64,000 nucleotides of DNA from Streptomyces hyderabadensis (GTDB taxonomy: Bacteria > Actinomycetota > Actinomycetes > Streptomycetales > Streptomycetaceae). This document shows, in pieces, positions 8,358 through 16,719 of the stretch. A program made the position numbers and the translations under genes. Numbering within the stretch: position 1 is the stretch's first letter; each line of letters starts with the position of its first letter. A model generated the notes under the pieces. That model was not told the origin of the DNA, searched no databases, and saw only the letters and a program-made list of their open reading frames with translations. The stretch lies in assembly GCF_020404845.1 (NCBI RefSeq), contig NZ_JAIOJZ010000014.1, positions 62,001 to 126,000 on the forward strand, written 5' to 3'.

Positions 8358-8742
8358 GTGGGGCGGCCGTGGCCCGCCCGTCCGCCGACGCGGCCACGCC
8401 CCCTGGGCGGCGGCGTGCGCACCCGCGCCCCCGGCGGCGAACAGGTCGCCCTCGCCCCGGACGGTACGGCCCGGACCCCGCCCGTCCGCCAGGACCGACG
8501 CGGACGCCGGATTCCCCCCGGCGGGAGACGACGCCGGTGAACCTCGGACGGACACCGGCCCGACGGTGCGCGAGGGTGACACCGGCCCGCCCGCTCGGCC
8601 CGCCCCCGCTCCGTCGGCGTGTGGCACGAGGGGCACGTCGATGGCCCCGCCCGCCCCATGAGCCGGTTACGGCGTGCGGCGTCACCGGCAGCCGTTCCCC
8701 ACCCGGGGCTCGGATGTGAGCCCCCGTCAGCAGCGCCGACCA
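8358..8742. other. Spacer without recognisable genes
   Basis: Open frames are short and Pro/Arg/Gly-rich on both strands, and none has a plausible product. I see no hairpins or repeats of note. The right end merges into the decayed gene copy that starts near 8743. Confidence 0.5.
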
Positions 8743-8875
8743 CCGACTCCGCACGGGTGGCGAGTCCGCCCGGACCGACGCCCGTCCGCGTGGCCTGCCG
8801 GGTGCACGGCGGTCCCGTCGAGTACGACGGCTACAGCAATGACACCGCCTGGCTCCCGGGAGTGCCCACATGCCG
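8743..8875 (+). pseudogene. Decayed 3' fragment of the adjacent secreted-protein gene
   Basis: In frame, this stretch reads ARVASPPGPTPVRVACRVHG, then EYDGYSND, then AWLPGVPTC. The C-terminus of the intact gene at 8870-10168 reads TRVASLPGPTTVRVRCQVHG, DGYSND, and AWLPGVPTC. About 20 codons between YSND and AWLPGVPTC are missing in the fragment; in the intact gene the two ends of that segment are marked by the short repeat GCCTGG (10076 and 10139). The stop codon of the intact gene corresponds to a CGA here. It is best read as the remains of a tandem duplicate. Its last bases contain the ribosome-binding site and ATG now used by the intact gene. Confidence 0.85.
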
Positions 8876-10168
8876 ACCCCTTCCCCCCGTCGCAGCGGCC
8901 GTGCCCCGCGCCGCGGACCGCGCACCACCCGCGCCCTGAGCGGCACGGTCGGCCTGCTCGGCCTCGCCGGTACGTCCCTCGGCGCCGGGCCCGCCCCGAT
9001 GGCCGACGCCGCAGTCCCGCCCGTTCCGGTGTCCTGGCGTGCGGACCTGTCCCGGACCGGCACCGACGACGTCAACGTCCGGTACGGATCCGGCGCCCTG
9101 CGGGTGCGGGACGGTTCCGTCAGCCCCGCCTCCCTCGGCCGGGACCGCGGCTACGCCTCCGCCGTCCTGGACCCGCACCGCGTGGACCGGCCCGTCGACC
9201 GGGTCACCGTGGACCTCGACGCGACGGTGCCCGACGCGGCGAGCGTCGAGGTGGACGTGCGCGGACGCGCGGCGGACGGAACCTGGACCGAGTGGCGGCG
9301 GGCGGTGGCCGGCACCCCGGCCGAACTGCCCCGCGACGTCGTCGAGGTCCAGGCCCGGCTCACCCTGTGGAACGCCAAGGGGGAGCCCACCGCGGTCGTG
9401 CGGGCGGTGACCCTGACGGCGGACGACACGGGCGGCGCCCCCGCCGAGCCCGCACCGGGGGCGACCGCGGCCGCCTTCTCGGCCCGGGTCTACGCCACCC
9501 GCGAGGGCCTGGTCGGACACACCACCGCCAACGGCCATGTCATCCAGGTGAACGACCACTTCGTGGCCCTGCCCTCCCGCCGGGCCCTGTCGCCCAAGGA
9601 CAGCGGGCAGTACTCGGTGCAGGTCTGCGGGCCCGCCCGGTGCGAGACGGCACCGGTCTGGGACGTCGGGCCGTGGAACACGCACGACGACCACTGGAAC
9701 CCCTCGGCGCAGCGTGAGCAGTGGAAGGACCTGCCGCGGGGGCTGCCCGCGGCGCAGGCCGCCTACGAGGACGGGTACAACGGCGGACGCGACGAGTTCG
9801 GCCGGCAGGTCGCCAACCCGGCCGGCATCGACCTCGCCGACGGCACCTTCTACAACGTCGGCCTGAACGACAACGGCTGGGTGACCGTCACCTACCTGTG
9901 GACCGAGGGCGGCGGCGACACCACGTCCTTCCCGACCTGGGGCACCGACGTGAGCGTCCGGGCGCAGGCGACGACCGCCTCCACCCGGGTGGCGAGCCTG
10001 CCCGGGCCCACGACCGTGCGGGTGCGGTGCCAGGTCCACGGGCAGCTTGTGAACCACGACGGCTACAGCAACGACGCCTGGTCCTACCTGCCCGACTACG
10101 GCGGTTACGTCTCCAACATCTTCATCGACGTCGCCGAGGCCTGGCTCCCGGGCGTCCCGACCTGCTGA
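8870..10168 (+). CDS. Secreted protein with C-terminal SH3-like domain
   Basis: A 432-residue exported protein. A very basic N-terminus is followed by a hydrophobic segment (SGTVGLLGLAGTSLGAG) and an ADA cleavage site near residue 47. A central region of about residues 205-290 contains SARVYATREGLVGHTTANG, a CGPARC pair and WDVGPWNTHDDHWNP, a signature I associate with streptomycete secreted proteins of unknown role. The last 65 residues look like a bacterial SH3 domain with two cysteines, which often binds cell-wall peptides. GGGAG 7 nt before the ATG supports the start; both lie inside the decayed upstream copy. A cell-envelope binding or hydrolytic role is inference. Confidence 0.82.
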   Translation: MPTPSPRRSGRAPRRGPRTTRALSGTVGLLGLAGTSLGAGPAPMADAAVPPVPVSWRADLSRTGTDDVNVRYGSGALRVRDGSVSPASLGRDRGYASAVLDPHRVDRPVDRVTVDLDATVPDAASVEVDVRGRAADGTWTEWRRAVAGTPAELPRDVVEVQARLTLWNAKGEPTAVVRAVTLTADDTGGAPAEPAPGATAAAFSARVYATREGLVGHTTANGHVIQVNDHFVALPSRRALSPKDSGQYSVQVCGPARCETAPVWDVGPWNTHDDHWNPSAQREQWKDLPRGLPAAQAAYEDGYNGGRDEFGRQVANPAGIDLADGTFYNVGLNDNGWVTVTYLWTEGGGDTTSFPTWGTDVSVRAQATTASTRVASLPGPTTVRVRCQVHGQLVNHDGYSNDAWSYLPDYGGYVSNIFIDVAEAWLPGVPTC

Positions 10169-10208
10169 CCCGGCGAGCCGGCGCCGGCACCGCCCGCACA
10201 ATGGACGC

Positions 10209-10625
10209 ATGACTGCCTCCTCCACCCGGGTCGCCGGGCCGGACGACCCGGGGACCACGCGGACCCGCGCGCGCAGACGCCTGGTGGCCGCGGCGGCCGC
10301 GGTGGTGATCGTCGGCGCCGGACTCGTGCTCCGGGCCGTGGCGGCGGGCGAGGTGGCCAAGTACGGCGGGGACGCGCTGTACACCCTGCTGCTGTTCGCC
10401 CTCGTCCTGGTGGCCGCGCCGGGGACGGCGCCGGCGAAGGCCGCCGCGGTGGCCCTGGCGGTGAGTTGGGGCGTGGAGTTCCTGCAGCTCACCGATGTGC
10501 CGGCGGACCTCGCCCGGCAGAGCACGGCGGCCCGTCTGGTCCTGGGCTCCACCTTCAACGCACCGGACCTGTTCTGGTACGCGGTCGGCGCGGTCGCCGG
10601 CTGGTGGGCCGTCAGGCGAGCGTGA
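10209..10625 (+). CDS. DUF2809 membrane protein
   Basis: A 138-residue protein with four predicted membrane helices. The features of DUF2809 are visible: YGGDALYTLLLFALVL in the middle and the conserved VEFLQL, followed near the end by FNAPDLFWYAVGAVAG. Function is unknown. It overlaps the convergent pxpC gene by 14 nt at the 3' end, so the two genes share no spacer or classical terminator. The ATG at 10209 follows a charged, Thr/Arg-rich cytoplasmic N-terminus. Confidence 0.85.
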   Translation: MTASSTRVAGPDDPGTTRTRARRRLVAAAAAVVIVGAGLVLRAVAAGEVAKYGGDALYTLLLFALVLVAAPGTAPAKAAAVALAVSWGVEFLQLTDVPADLARQSTAARLVLGSTFNAPDLFWYAVGAVAGWWAVRRA

Positions 10626-11469
10626 AGTGCACCGGAGTTCCGGCCGCGGCCTGGGCCGCCGCGGCCAGGGCGGGCTCCGGGACCACCGCGACCACCGGGT
10701 AGCCGCCGGTCGTCGGGTGGTCGTGCAGGAAGAGCACCGGGCGTCCGTCCGGCGGGACCTGTACGGCGCCCAGGACCATGCCCTCGCTGGGCAGTTCGCC
10801 CGCCGTCGCGCGTTCCAGCGGCGGTCCCTCGGTGCGCAGGCCGATGCGGTTGCTGTGCGGGGAGACACGGTAGGCGGCCGAGGTGAACGTGCGCAGCGCG
10901 GCCGGGGTGAACCAGTCGGCGCGGGGGCCCGGGCGTACCGGCAGGACCAGTTCGGCGGGCGGTGCGGGCCAGGGTGCGGCGACCGGGGTCGGCACCGGCC
11001 CGGCGGGGGTGCCCACCGCGACGACCTCCCCGTCGCGCAGGGGCTCCGGGCCCAGACCCGACAGGAGGTCCGTCGAGCGGCTGCCCAGCACGGGCTCGGC
11101 GGCGATGCCGCCCGCGACGGCCACGTACGAACGGACGCCCGCGGTCGCCGCCCCCACGTCCAGGACCGAGCCGGCGGGGACCCGTACCGGGGCGCCCCAG
11201 GCGGCCGGCCGGCCGTCGACCGTCACGGGGCAGGGCGCACCGCCCACCACGGCGGTGACGTCCTGGTCGGGCCGCAGGGCGCAGCCGGTGAGGGTCGTCT
11301 CCAGGACGGCGGCGTCCACCGCGTTGCCCAGCAGGCGGTTGGCCAGTCGCATCGCGGGCGCGTCCAGCGCACCGGAGCGGGGGACGCCCAGGTGGGCGTG
11401 GCCGGGCCGGCCCGCGTCCTGCACCGTGGTCAGCGCACCGGAGCGCACGGTCGTGAGCTTGGCCGTCAT
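10612..11469 (-). CDS. pxpC: 5-oxoprolinase subunit C (biotin-dependent carboxyltransferase-like)
   Basis: A 285-residue subunit of the ATP-dependent 5-oxoprolinase PxpABC, which opens pyroglutamate to glutamate. The family motif is seen at the N-terminus (VRSGALTTVQDAGRPGHAHL) and later SNRIGLRTEGPPL and PSEGMVLGAVQVPPDG. Domain family: carboxyltransferase domain, subdomains A and B (also called KipA). The ATG at 11469 overlaps the stop of pxpB by 4 nt, so translation is coupled. The gene is last in the operon pxpA-pxpB-pxpC and runs into the convergent DUF2809 gene. Confidence 0.94.
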   Translation of the reverse strand: MTAKLTTVRSGALTTVQDAGRPGHAHLGVPRSGALDAPAMRLANRLLGNAVDAAVLETTLTGCALRPDQDVTAVVGGAPCPVTVDGRPAAWGAPVRVPAGSVLDVGAATAGVRSYVAVAGGIAAEPVLGSRSTDLLSGLGPEPLRDGEVVAVGTPAGPVPTPVAAPWPAPPAELVLPVRPGPRADWFTPAALRTFTSAAYRVSPHSNRIGLRTEGPPLERATAGELPSEGMVLGAVQVPPDGRPVLFLHDHPTTGGYPVVAVVPEPALAAAAQAAAGTPVHFTLA

Positions 11470-12212
11470 GCCCCGGCCTCCGGCCCCGTCCCGACCGTCG
11501 CCGCGGCGGCGTTCGCGGAGCCCGCCGTCCTCGCGCCGTCCGCTGTGACAAACCGCACACGCGTCCCCGGCGTGAGGAGCGCCGCCCGCTCCCGGCCCGG
11601 GTCCCACAGCGGCCGCGGGTCGGGCATGGTGCCGATCAGCTGCCAGCCGCCCGGGGTGGCGCGGGGATAGACCGCGCTGTAGGGACCGGCGAGGGCCACC
11701 GCGCCGGCCGGGACCCGGGTCCTGGGCGTGGCGCGGCGGGACACGTGCAGCCGCGGGGGCAGTCCGGTGAGGTAGCCGAACCCGGGCGCGAACCCGCAGA
11801 AGGCGACCCGGTAGGTGTACGCGCCGTGACGGGCGCCGACCTCCTCGGGCGCCACCCCCCACAGGGCCGCGACGTCGGCCAGGTCCGGGCCGTCGTAGCG
11901 CACCGGGATCTCCACCACGTCCCCGGTGTCGTCCGCGACCGGCGGCACCTCCCAGCCGGCGATCCGGCGGGCCAGCGCCTGCGGGTCCGGTACCCCGTCC
12001 AGCAGCACGGTCCGCGCCCCCGGCACGATCTCCGCGACCGGCGGGAGGGACCCGGCCGCGCGCCGGCGCAGCACCTCGGCGTGGAAGGCGGCGGTGCGCT
12101 CGGCGTCGGGCAGCTCGACCAGCAGGGCGTGGCGGCCGGCGGGGCGCGCCGTCAGGCACCCGGTGCGCGCCGTGAGCGCCCCGGTGTGCGTCGCGCGGCC
12201 GTCGCCCGTCAT
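11466..12212 (-). CDS. pxpB: 5-oxoprolinase subunit B
   Basis: A 248-residue PxpB/KipI-type protein, partner of PxpC in the 5-oxoprolinase complex. Typical motifs are FCGFAPGFGYLTGLPP and PRVPAG-like ATPRTRVPAGAVALAG, followed by PRATPGGWQLIG. The start MTGDGRATHTG at 12212 overlaps the pxpA stop by 4 nt, which argues against the longer frame upstream. N-terminal residues are less conserved. The order pxpA-pxpB-pxpC with overlaps indicates stoichiometric production of the three subunits. Confidence 0.94.
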   Translation of the reverse strand: MTGDGRATHTGALTARTGCLTARPAGRHALLVELPDAERTAAFHAEVLRRRAAGSLPPVAEIVPGARTVLLDGVPDPQALARRIAGWEVPPVADDTGDVVEIPVRYDGPDLADVAALWGVAPEEVGARHGAYTYRVAFCGFAPGFGYLTGLPPRLHVSRRATPRTRVPAGAVALAGPYSAVYPRATPGGWQLIGTMPDPRPLWDPGRERAALLTPGTRVRFVTADGARTAGSANAAAATVGTGPEAGA

Positions 12213-12961
12213 GCGAACGCCTCGATCCCGACCCCGGCCCGCTCCAGCGCCTCGCGCACCCGGGCGGCGATCCGGGCGGCGTTCGGGGTGTCGCCGTGCA
12301 CGCACAGGGAACGGGCGGCCACGGCGACGGAGGTACCGTCCACGGCCTCGACCGAGCCCGCCACGGCGAACGCCACCGCACGGCGCACCACCGCGTCCTC
12401 GTCCGTCACCACCGAGCCGGCCTCGCGCCGGGGGACCAGGGTGCCCCGCGCGGTGTAGGCGCGGTCCGCGAAGGCCTCCGGGACGCCGGTGAGGCCGGCC
12501 TCCGCGGCGGCCGTGAGCAGCAGCGAGCCGGGGAGTCCGAGCACCGGCAGGGCGCCGCCCGCGAGCCGCACCCCGGCCACGACGGCACGGGCCTGCTCGG
12601 CGTCGTGGACGGTGCGGTTGTAGAGCGCGCCGTGCGGCTTCACGTAGGCCACCTCGGCCCCGGCGGCCTCGGCGAACACCCGGAGCGCGCCGATCTGGTA
12701 CGCCACCTCGGCCGCCAGCTCCTCGGCGGGCACGTCCATGGCACGCCGGCCGAAGCCCGCCAGGTCGCGGTAGGACACCTGCGCCCCGATCCGCACGCCG
12801 CGCTCGGCGGCGAGGTCGCAGACGCGGCGCATCACCGAGGGGTCGCCGGCGTGGAAGCCGCAGGCGACGTTGGCGCTGGTGACGACGGAGAGCAGGGCGT
12901 CGTCGTCGGTGAGGGTCCAGCGGCCGAAGCCTTCACCGAGATCTGCGTTGAGGTCGATCAC
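12209..12961 (-). CDS. pxpA: 5-oxoprolinase subunit A (LamB/YcsF family)
   Basis: A 250-residue LamB/YcsF protein, PxpA of the 5-oxoprolinase. Family motifs: IDLNADLGEGFGRW at the very N-terminus, SANVACGFHAGDP, YVKPHGALYN and ADRAYTARGTLVPR. I chose the GTG at 12961 because family members begin exactly at xIDLNxDxGE; an AAGG lies only 2 nt upstream, so translation may be weakly initiated or the mRNA nearly leaderless. The upstream region carries one of two mirror-image operator sequences shared with the divergent permease operon. Confidence 0.94.
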   Translation of the reverse strand: MIDLNADLGEGFGRWTLTDDDALLSVVTSANVACGFHAGDPSVMRRVCDLAAERGVRIGAQVSYRDLAGFGRRAMDVPAEELAAEVAYQIGALRVFAEAAGAEVAYVKPHGALYNRTVHDAEQARAVVAGVRLAGGALPVLGLPGSLLLTAAAEAGLTGVPEAFADRAYTARGTLVPRREAGSVVTDEDAVVRRAVAFAVAGSVEAVDGTSVAVAARSLCVHGDTPNAARIAARVREALERAGVGIEAFA

Positions 12962-12973
12962 ACCTTGAAAGTA

Positions 12974-13000
12974 GACGATCGTTGAACGATCCGACAAGAG
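12974..13000. promoter_or_regulatory. Pyroglutamate-locus operator, copy 1
   Basis: Core GATCGTTGAACGATC (12977-12991) is a palindrome with 7-bp arms, followed by CGACAAGAG. The whole 27-bp stretch is the reverse complement, with few mismatches, of copy 2 at 13039-13065. It lies 13-40 bp upstream of the pxpA start. Confidence 0.85.
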
Positions 13001-13038
13001 ATGTCCGCGGGCCCGCTTCCGGGAACGAAACAATTCGC

Positions 13039-13065
13039 CTCTTGTTAGATCGTTCAACGATCGCT
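13039..13065. promoter_or_regulatory. Pyroglutamate-locus operator, copy 2
   Basis: CTCTTGTTA followed by core GATCGTTCAACGATC (13048-13062). It is a mirror image of copy 1, with 38 bp between them, in the spacer between the divergent pxpABC and DUF969 operons. Each core is itself palindromic, so each can bind a dimer. The pattern suits a GntR-type regulator. None is encoded next to the locus. Confidence 0.85.
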
Positions 13066-13177
13066 AGTGTCCGTGCATCTGCCACGTATCTGGAGCTATG
13101 GTCCCCGGGACCGATGAGTCACGTTCCGAAGCTCCGGATCCGTGCCCTGCCCCCTCATGCCTGAAGAAGGCCACCGA

Positions 13178-13897
13178 ATGATCGTTCTCCTCGGTGTGGT
13201 CGTGGTGATCCTCGGATTCGTCACGCGCCGCAACCCCGTCCTCGTGGTGGGCGTCGCCGGTATCGTCACCGGACTGCTCGGCAAGATGAACCCGCTGGAG
13301 GTCCTCGCGGCCTTCGGCCGGTCCTTCGCCGACAGCCGCTCGGTCACCGTCTACGCCATCGTGCTCCCCGTGATCGGGCTGCTCGAGCGCTACGGCCTGC
13401 GCGAGCAGGCCCGCAACCTCATCGGCCGCCTGGGCAAGCTCAGCGCCGGCCGGTTCCTCACCGTCTACCTGCTGGTCCGGCAGGTCACCGCGGCCTTCGG
13501 CCTGAACAGCATCGGCGGCCCGGCCCAGACGGTGCGGCCCCTGGTGGCCCCGATGGCCGAGGCCGCCGCCGAACGCTCCACCGGGGCCAAGCTGCCCGAC
13601 CGGCTGCGCGAGAAGGTGCGCTCCTACTCGGCCTCGGCCGACACCGTGGGCGTCTTCTTCGGCGAGGACTGCTTCATCGCGATCGGCTCCATCCTGCTGA
13701 TCACCGGCTTCGTCAACTCCACCTACCACCAGGACATCGAGCCGACCCAGCTCGCCCTGTGGGCGATCCCGCTCGCCGTCTGCGCCTTCCTCATCCACGG
13801 CGCCCGGCTGCTGCTCATGGACAAGCAACTGGAGCGCGAGATGGCGCAGGCCGCCGCAGAGCACGACCTGCCGCTTCCCGAGGGGGCCGACAAGTGA
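13178..13897 (+). CDS. DUF969 permease subunit (predicted pyroglutamate transporter)
   Basis: A 239-residue membrane protein of the DUF969 family. N-terminal hydrophobic helices (MIVLLGVVVVILGFV, LVVGVAGIVTGLLG) are followed by YGLREQARNLIGRLG and FGLNSIGGPAQTVRPLVAPM, which are conserved in the family. DUF969 and DUF979 always travel as a pair and are associated with pyroglutamate genes, so uptake of 5-oxoproline is the usual proposal. The ATG at 13178 has AAGG 7 nt upstream. Two alternative in-frame ATGs lie 21 and 36 nt earlier. The stop overlaps the start of the next gene. Confidence 0.9.
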   Translation: MIVLLGVVVVILGFVTRRNPVLVVGVAGIVTGLLGKMNPLEVLAAFGRSFADSRSVTVYAIVLPVIGLLERYGLREQARNLIGRLGKLSAGRFLTVYLLVRQVTAAFGLNSIGGPAQTVRPLVAPMAEAAAERSTGAKLPDRLREKVRSYSASADTVGVFFGEDCFIAIGSILLITGFVNSTYHQDIEPTQLALWAIPLAVCAFLIHGARLLLMDKQLEREMAQAAAEHDLPLPEGADK

Positions 13898-14868
13898 TCA
13901 AGGTCGAATGGCTGTACTGGCTGATAGGCCTCGTCTTCGTCGTGATGGCCGTGCAGATGGCCACCGACCGCAGCAACCCCAAGCGGTGGACATCCGCCGC
14001 GTTCTGGGGCCTGCTCGGACTCACCTTCCCCTACGGCACCGGCGTCGCCAACGCCACCGCCGGCAACGGCGGCTGGACCCTGCCCGCCGAACCGCTCGGC
14101 GTCGCCGTCCTCGCCCTGATCGTGCTGGCCGGCTTCAACTTCCTCGGCAAGGGCGTTCCGGTCATCACCACCGGCGAACAGCGCGAGGCCGCGGCCGCCC
14201 GGCTCGGCAACAAGATCTTCATCCCCGCGCTGACCATCCCGCTCGTCGCCATCGTCTGCGCCTCCGTCCTCGACGAGTCCGGACTCTTCGAGTCGGGCAA
14301 GGCCACCCTCCTCGGGCTCGGCCTCGGCTGCATCGCCGCGCTCGTCGTCGGCATGCTCGTCACCGGCGAGAAGAAGCTCTCCGTCCCGATCCACTCCGGC
14401 CGCTCCATGCTGGAGGCGATGGGCTCCGCCCTGCTGCTGCCCCAGCTCCTTGCCGTACTCGGCTCGATCTTCGCCGCCGCAGGAGTCGGCGACCAGGTCG
14501 GCGACATCATGAACAAGATCCTCCCCGACGACTCGAAGTACCTCGCCGTACTCGCCTACTGCGTCGGCATGTTCCTGTTCACCGTCATCATGGGCAACGC
14601 CTTCGCCGCCTTCCCGGTGATGACGGCGGCGATCGGCTGGCCGGTGCTCATCCAGCAGATGCACGGCAACGAGCCCGCCGTCCTCGCGATCGGCATGCTG
14701 GCCGGCTTCGCCGGCACCCTGTGCACACCGATGGCCGCCAACTTCAACATCGTCCCGGCCACCCTGCTCGAACTGAAGGACCAGTACGGGCCGATCAAGG
14801 CACAGCTGCCGACGGGCATCGCCCTGCTCGGCTGCTGCACCGTCATCATGGCGCTCTTCGCCTTCTGA
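13894..14868 (+). CDS. DUF979 permease subunit (predicted pyroglutamate transporter)
   Basis: A 324-residue membrane protein of the DUF979 family, with about nine helices. It begins with a GTG overlapping the DUF969 stop by 4 nt (VIKVEWLYWLIGLVFVVMA). Conserved features are FPYGTGVANATAGNG near residue 45 and GNAFAAFPVMTAAIG in the second half. Together with the DUF969 protein it probably forms one transporter. Downstream is pcp with a 48-nt gap. The transport substrate is inferred from context, not shown. Confidence 0.9.
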   Translation: MIKVEWLYWLIGLVFVVMAVQMATDRSNPKRWTSAAFWGLLGLTFPYGTGVANATAGNGGWTLPAEPLGVAVLALIVLAGFNFLGKGVPVITTGEQREAAAARLGNKIFIPALTIPLVAIVCASVLDESGLFESGKATLLGLGLGCIAALVVGMLVTGEKKLSVPIHSGRSMLEAMGSALLLPQLLAVLGSIFAAAGVGDQVGDIMNKILPDDSKYLAVLAYCVGMFLFTVIMGNAFAAFPVMTAAIGWPVLIQQMHGNEPAVLAIGMLAGFAGTLCTPMAANFNIVPATLLELKDQYGPIKAQLPTGIALLGCCTVIMALFAF

Positions 14869-14916
14869 CCGCCCCGTCCCGATCCCCGCTCCCGACCCGC
14901 ACGGCAAGGAACGCCC

Positions 14917-15567
14917 ATGACCCGTGTCCTCATCACCGGCTTCGCGCCCTTCGGCGGAGAGCGCGTGAACCCGTCCTGGCAGGCGGCCCGCCTGGTGGCC
15001 GACGAACCGCCCGCCGGGCTCACCGTCACCGCGGCCGAACTGCCCTGCGTCTTCGGCAAGGCCCTCGACACCTTGCGCGACGCCATCCGGGCCGAGAACC
15101 CCGACCTGGTGCTCTGCCTGGGGCAGGCGGGCGGACGCCCCGGCGTCACCGTCGAGCGGGTCGGCATCAACGTCGACGACGCACGCATCCCCGACAACGC
15201 CGGGGGACAGCCCATCGACGAACCGGTGGTCCCGGACGGCCCCGCCGCCTACTTCTCCACCCTCCCCGTCAAGGCGTGCGTCGCCGCGATGCGCGCGGCC
15301 GGGGTCCCGGCCGCCGTCTCCAACACGGCCGGCACCTTCGTCTGCAACCACGTGGCCTACGGCCTGGGCCACCTCATCGCCACCGAGTTCCCGCACATAC
15401 GCGGCGGCTTCGCGCACGTGCCCTGGGCACCGGAACAGGTGCCCGACGGCACCGCGCCCGCCCTGCCGCCCGCCACCGTCGCCCACGGCCTGCGCGCCCT
15501 GCTGGCCACCGCCGCCCGCACCCCCGCCGAGCAGGACCTCAAGGTCACCGAAGGAGCCACCCACTGA
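14917..15567 (+). CDS. pcp: Pyroglutamyl-peptidase I
   Basis: A 216-residue cysteine peptidase (family C15) that cuts N-terminal pyroglutamate from peptides. The catalytic triad is visible: Glu80 in TVERVGIN, Cys143 in NTAGTFVCNHVAY, and His167 in GGFAHVP. The N-terminus LITGFAPFGGERVNPS is characteristic. Released pyroglutamate would then be opened by PxpABC encoded on the other strand, which makes this a coherent salvage locus. The next gene begins inside its stop codon (TGATG). Confidence 0.96.
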   Translation: MTRVLITGFAPFGGERVNPSWQAARLVADEPPAGLTVTAAELPCVFGKALDTLRDAIRAENPDLVLCLGQAGGRPGVTVERVGINVDDARIPDNAGGQPIDEPVVPDGPAAYFSTLPVKACVAAMRAAGVPAAVSNTAGTFVCNHVAYGLGHLIATEFPHIRGGFAHVPWAPEQVPDGTAPALPPATVAHGLRALLATAARTPAEQDLKVTEGATH

Positions 15568-16592
15568 TGCCGCTCCGCGCCCACGCGGCCCCCTTCGCCC
15601 AGCTCGCCCTGGCGAACATCACCCGCGAGTACCCCAACTTCCCGGCCCACCTGATCACGTCCGCCGACGAGCACCACGCACCGCGCTCCCTGCACCCCGC
15701 CTTCTACGGCGCCTACGACTGGCACTCCTCGGTGCACATGCACTGGCTGCTCGTCCGCCTGCTGCGCCGCCACGGCGGCACCCCCGCACTGCCGGACACC
15801 GCGCCCGCCGTCGCCGTGCTCGACCGGCACCTCACCCCCGGCAACCTCGCCACCGAGGCCGCCTACCTGCGCGACCGCCCGTCCTTCGAACGCCCCTACG
15901 GCTGGGCGTGGCTGCTCGCGCTCGCCGCCGAGTGCCGGGCGCACGGTGGCCCGGAGGGCGAGCGCTGGACCGGGGCACTGGAGCCGGCCGTGTCCGCCGT
16001 CGACCGGCTGCTGGCCGACTGGCTGCCCAAGGCCACCTATCCCGTGCGCCACGGCAACCACCCCAACAGCGCCTTCGCGCTGGGCCTCGCCCTCGACTCG
16101 GGCGAACTCTCGGCCGGGACCGACCGGGCCGTACGGGAACGCCTGCTGAGCTGGTTCGCCGACGACCACGACGCCCCCGCGCACTGGGAGCCGTCGGGAC
16201 AGGACTTCCTGTCCCCGGCGCTCACCGAAGCGGACGCGATGCGCAGGGTCCTCACGCCGGAGCGGCTCGCGCAGTGGCTCGACCGCTTCCTGCCCGGGCT
16301 CGGGACCGGTGCCCGCTGCGCCCTGCTGGAGGTGCCGGTCGTCTCCGACCACGCCGACCCGCAGATCGGCCACCTGCTCGGCCTGACGCTCAGCAGGGCG
16401 GCCGCGCTGCGCTCCCTCGCCGACGCCCTGCCCGACGGGCCGGTCCGCACCCGCCTGGACGAGGCGGCCGGGGCGCACCTCGAGGCGGGCCTGCCGGCGG
16501 TCGAGCGCGGCGACTTCACCACCGACCACTGGCTGGCGACCTTCGCCGCCCTGGCCCTGGACCCGGTGGCTCCGGCGCCCCCGCGCGGCTGA
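15567..16592 (+). CDS. DUF2891 protein
   Basis: A 341-residue protein of the DUF2891 family. It contains LHPAFYGAYDWHSSVHMHWL near residue 50, RPYGWAWLLALAAE and RHGNHPNSAFALGLAL. The His-rich WHSSVHMHW motif suggests a metal site, and the all-alpha fold resembles (alpha/alpha)6 barrels, but the reaction is unknown. It is translationally coupled to pcp (start overlaps stop by 1 nt), which suggests a role with pyroglutamyl peptides or glutamate products. That link is inference from position only. Confidence 0.88.
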   Translation: MPLRAHAAPFAQLALANITREYPNFPAHLITSADEHHAPRSLHPAFYGAYDWHSSVHMHWLLVRLLRRHGGTPALPDTAPAVAVLDRHLTPGNLATEAAYLRDRPSFERPYGWAWLLALAAECRAHGGPEGERWTGALEPAVSAVDRLLADWLPKATYPVRHGNHPNSAFALGLALDSGELSAGTDRAVRERLLSWFADDHDAPAHWEPSGQDFLSPALTEADAMRRVLTPERLAQWLDRFLPGLGTGARCALLEVPVVSDHADPQIGHLLGLTLSRAAALRSLADALPDGPVRTRLDEAAGAHLEAGLPAVERGDFTTDHWLATFAALALDPVAPAPPRG

Positions 16593-16609
16593 CGCCGAGT
16601 CACCGGCGG

Positions 16610-16629
16610 CGCGGGCGCGCCGGCCCGCG
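16610..16629. terminator. Hairpin between convergent operons
   Basis: CGCGGGC (16610-16616) and GCCCGCG (16623-16629) form a perfect 7-bp stem over a 6-nt loop, 18 nt past the DUF2891 stop. It can serve both this operon and the convergent malX-malY genes. Confidence 0.65.
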
Positions 16630-16719
16630 ACCGCTCAGTCCTGCGGACGCGGGAGGCCTCGCCGGCCGGCGGGCGCCAGGTGCCGCGGGACCCGCCGGGT
16701 CACCCCGCCGCGACGGTGC

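Noticed and set aside
8358..8742. More of the decayed secreted-protein gene further upstream
   Set aside because: Compared by eye with the intact gene's earlier parts, I found no convincing match left of about 8743.
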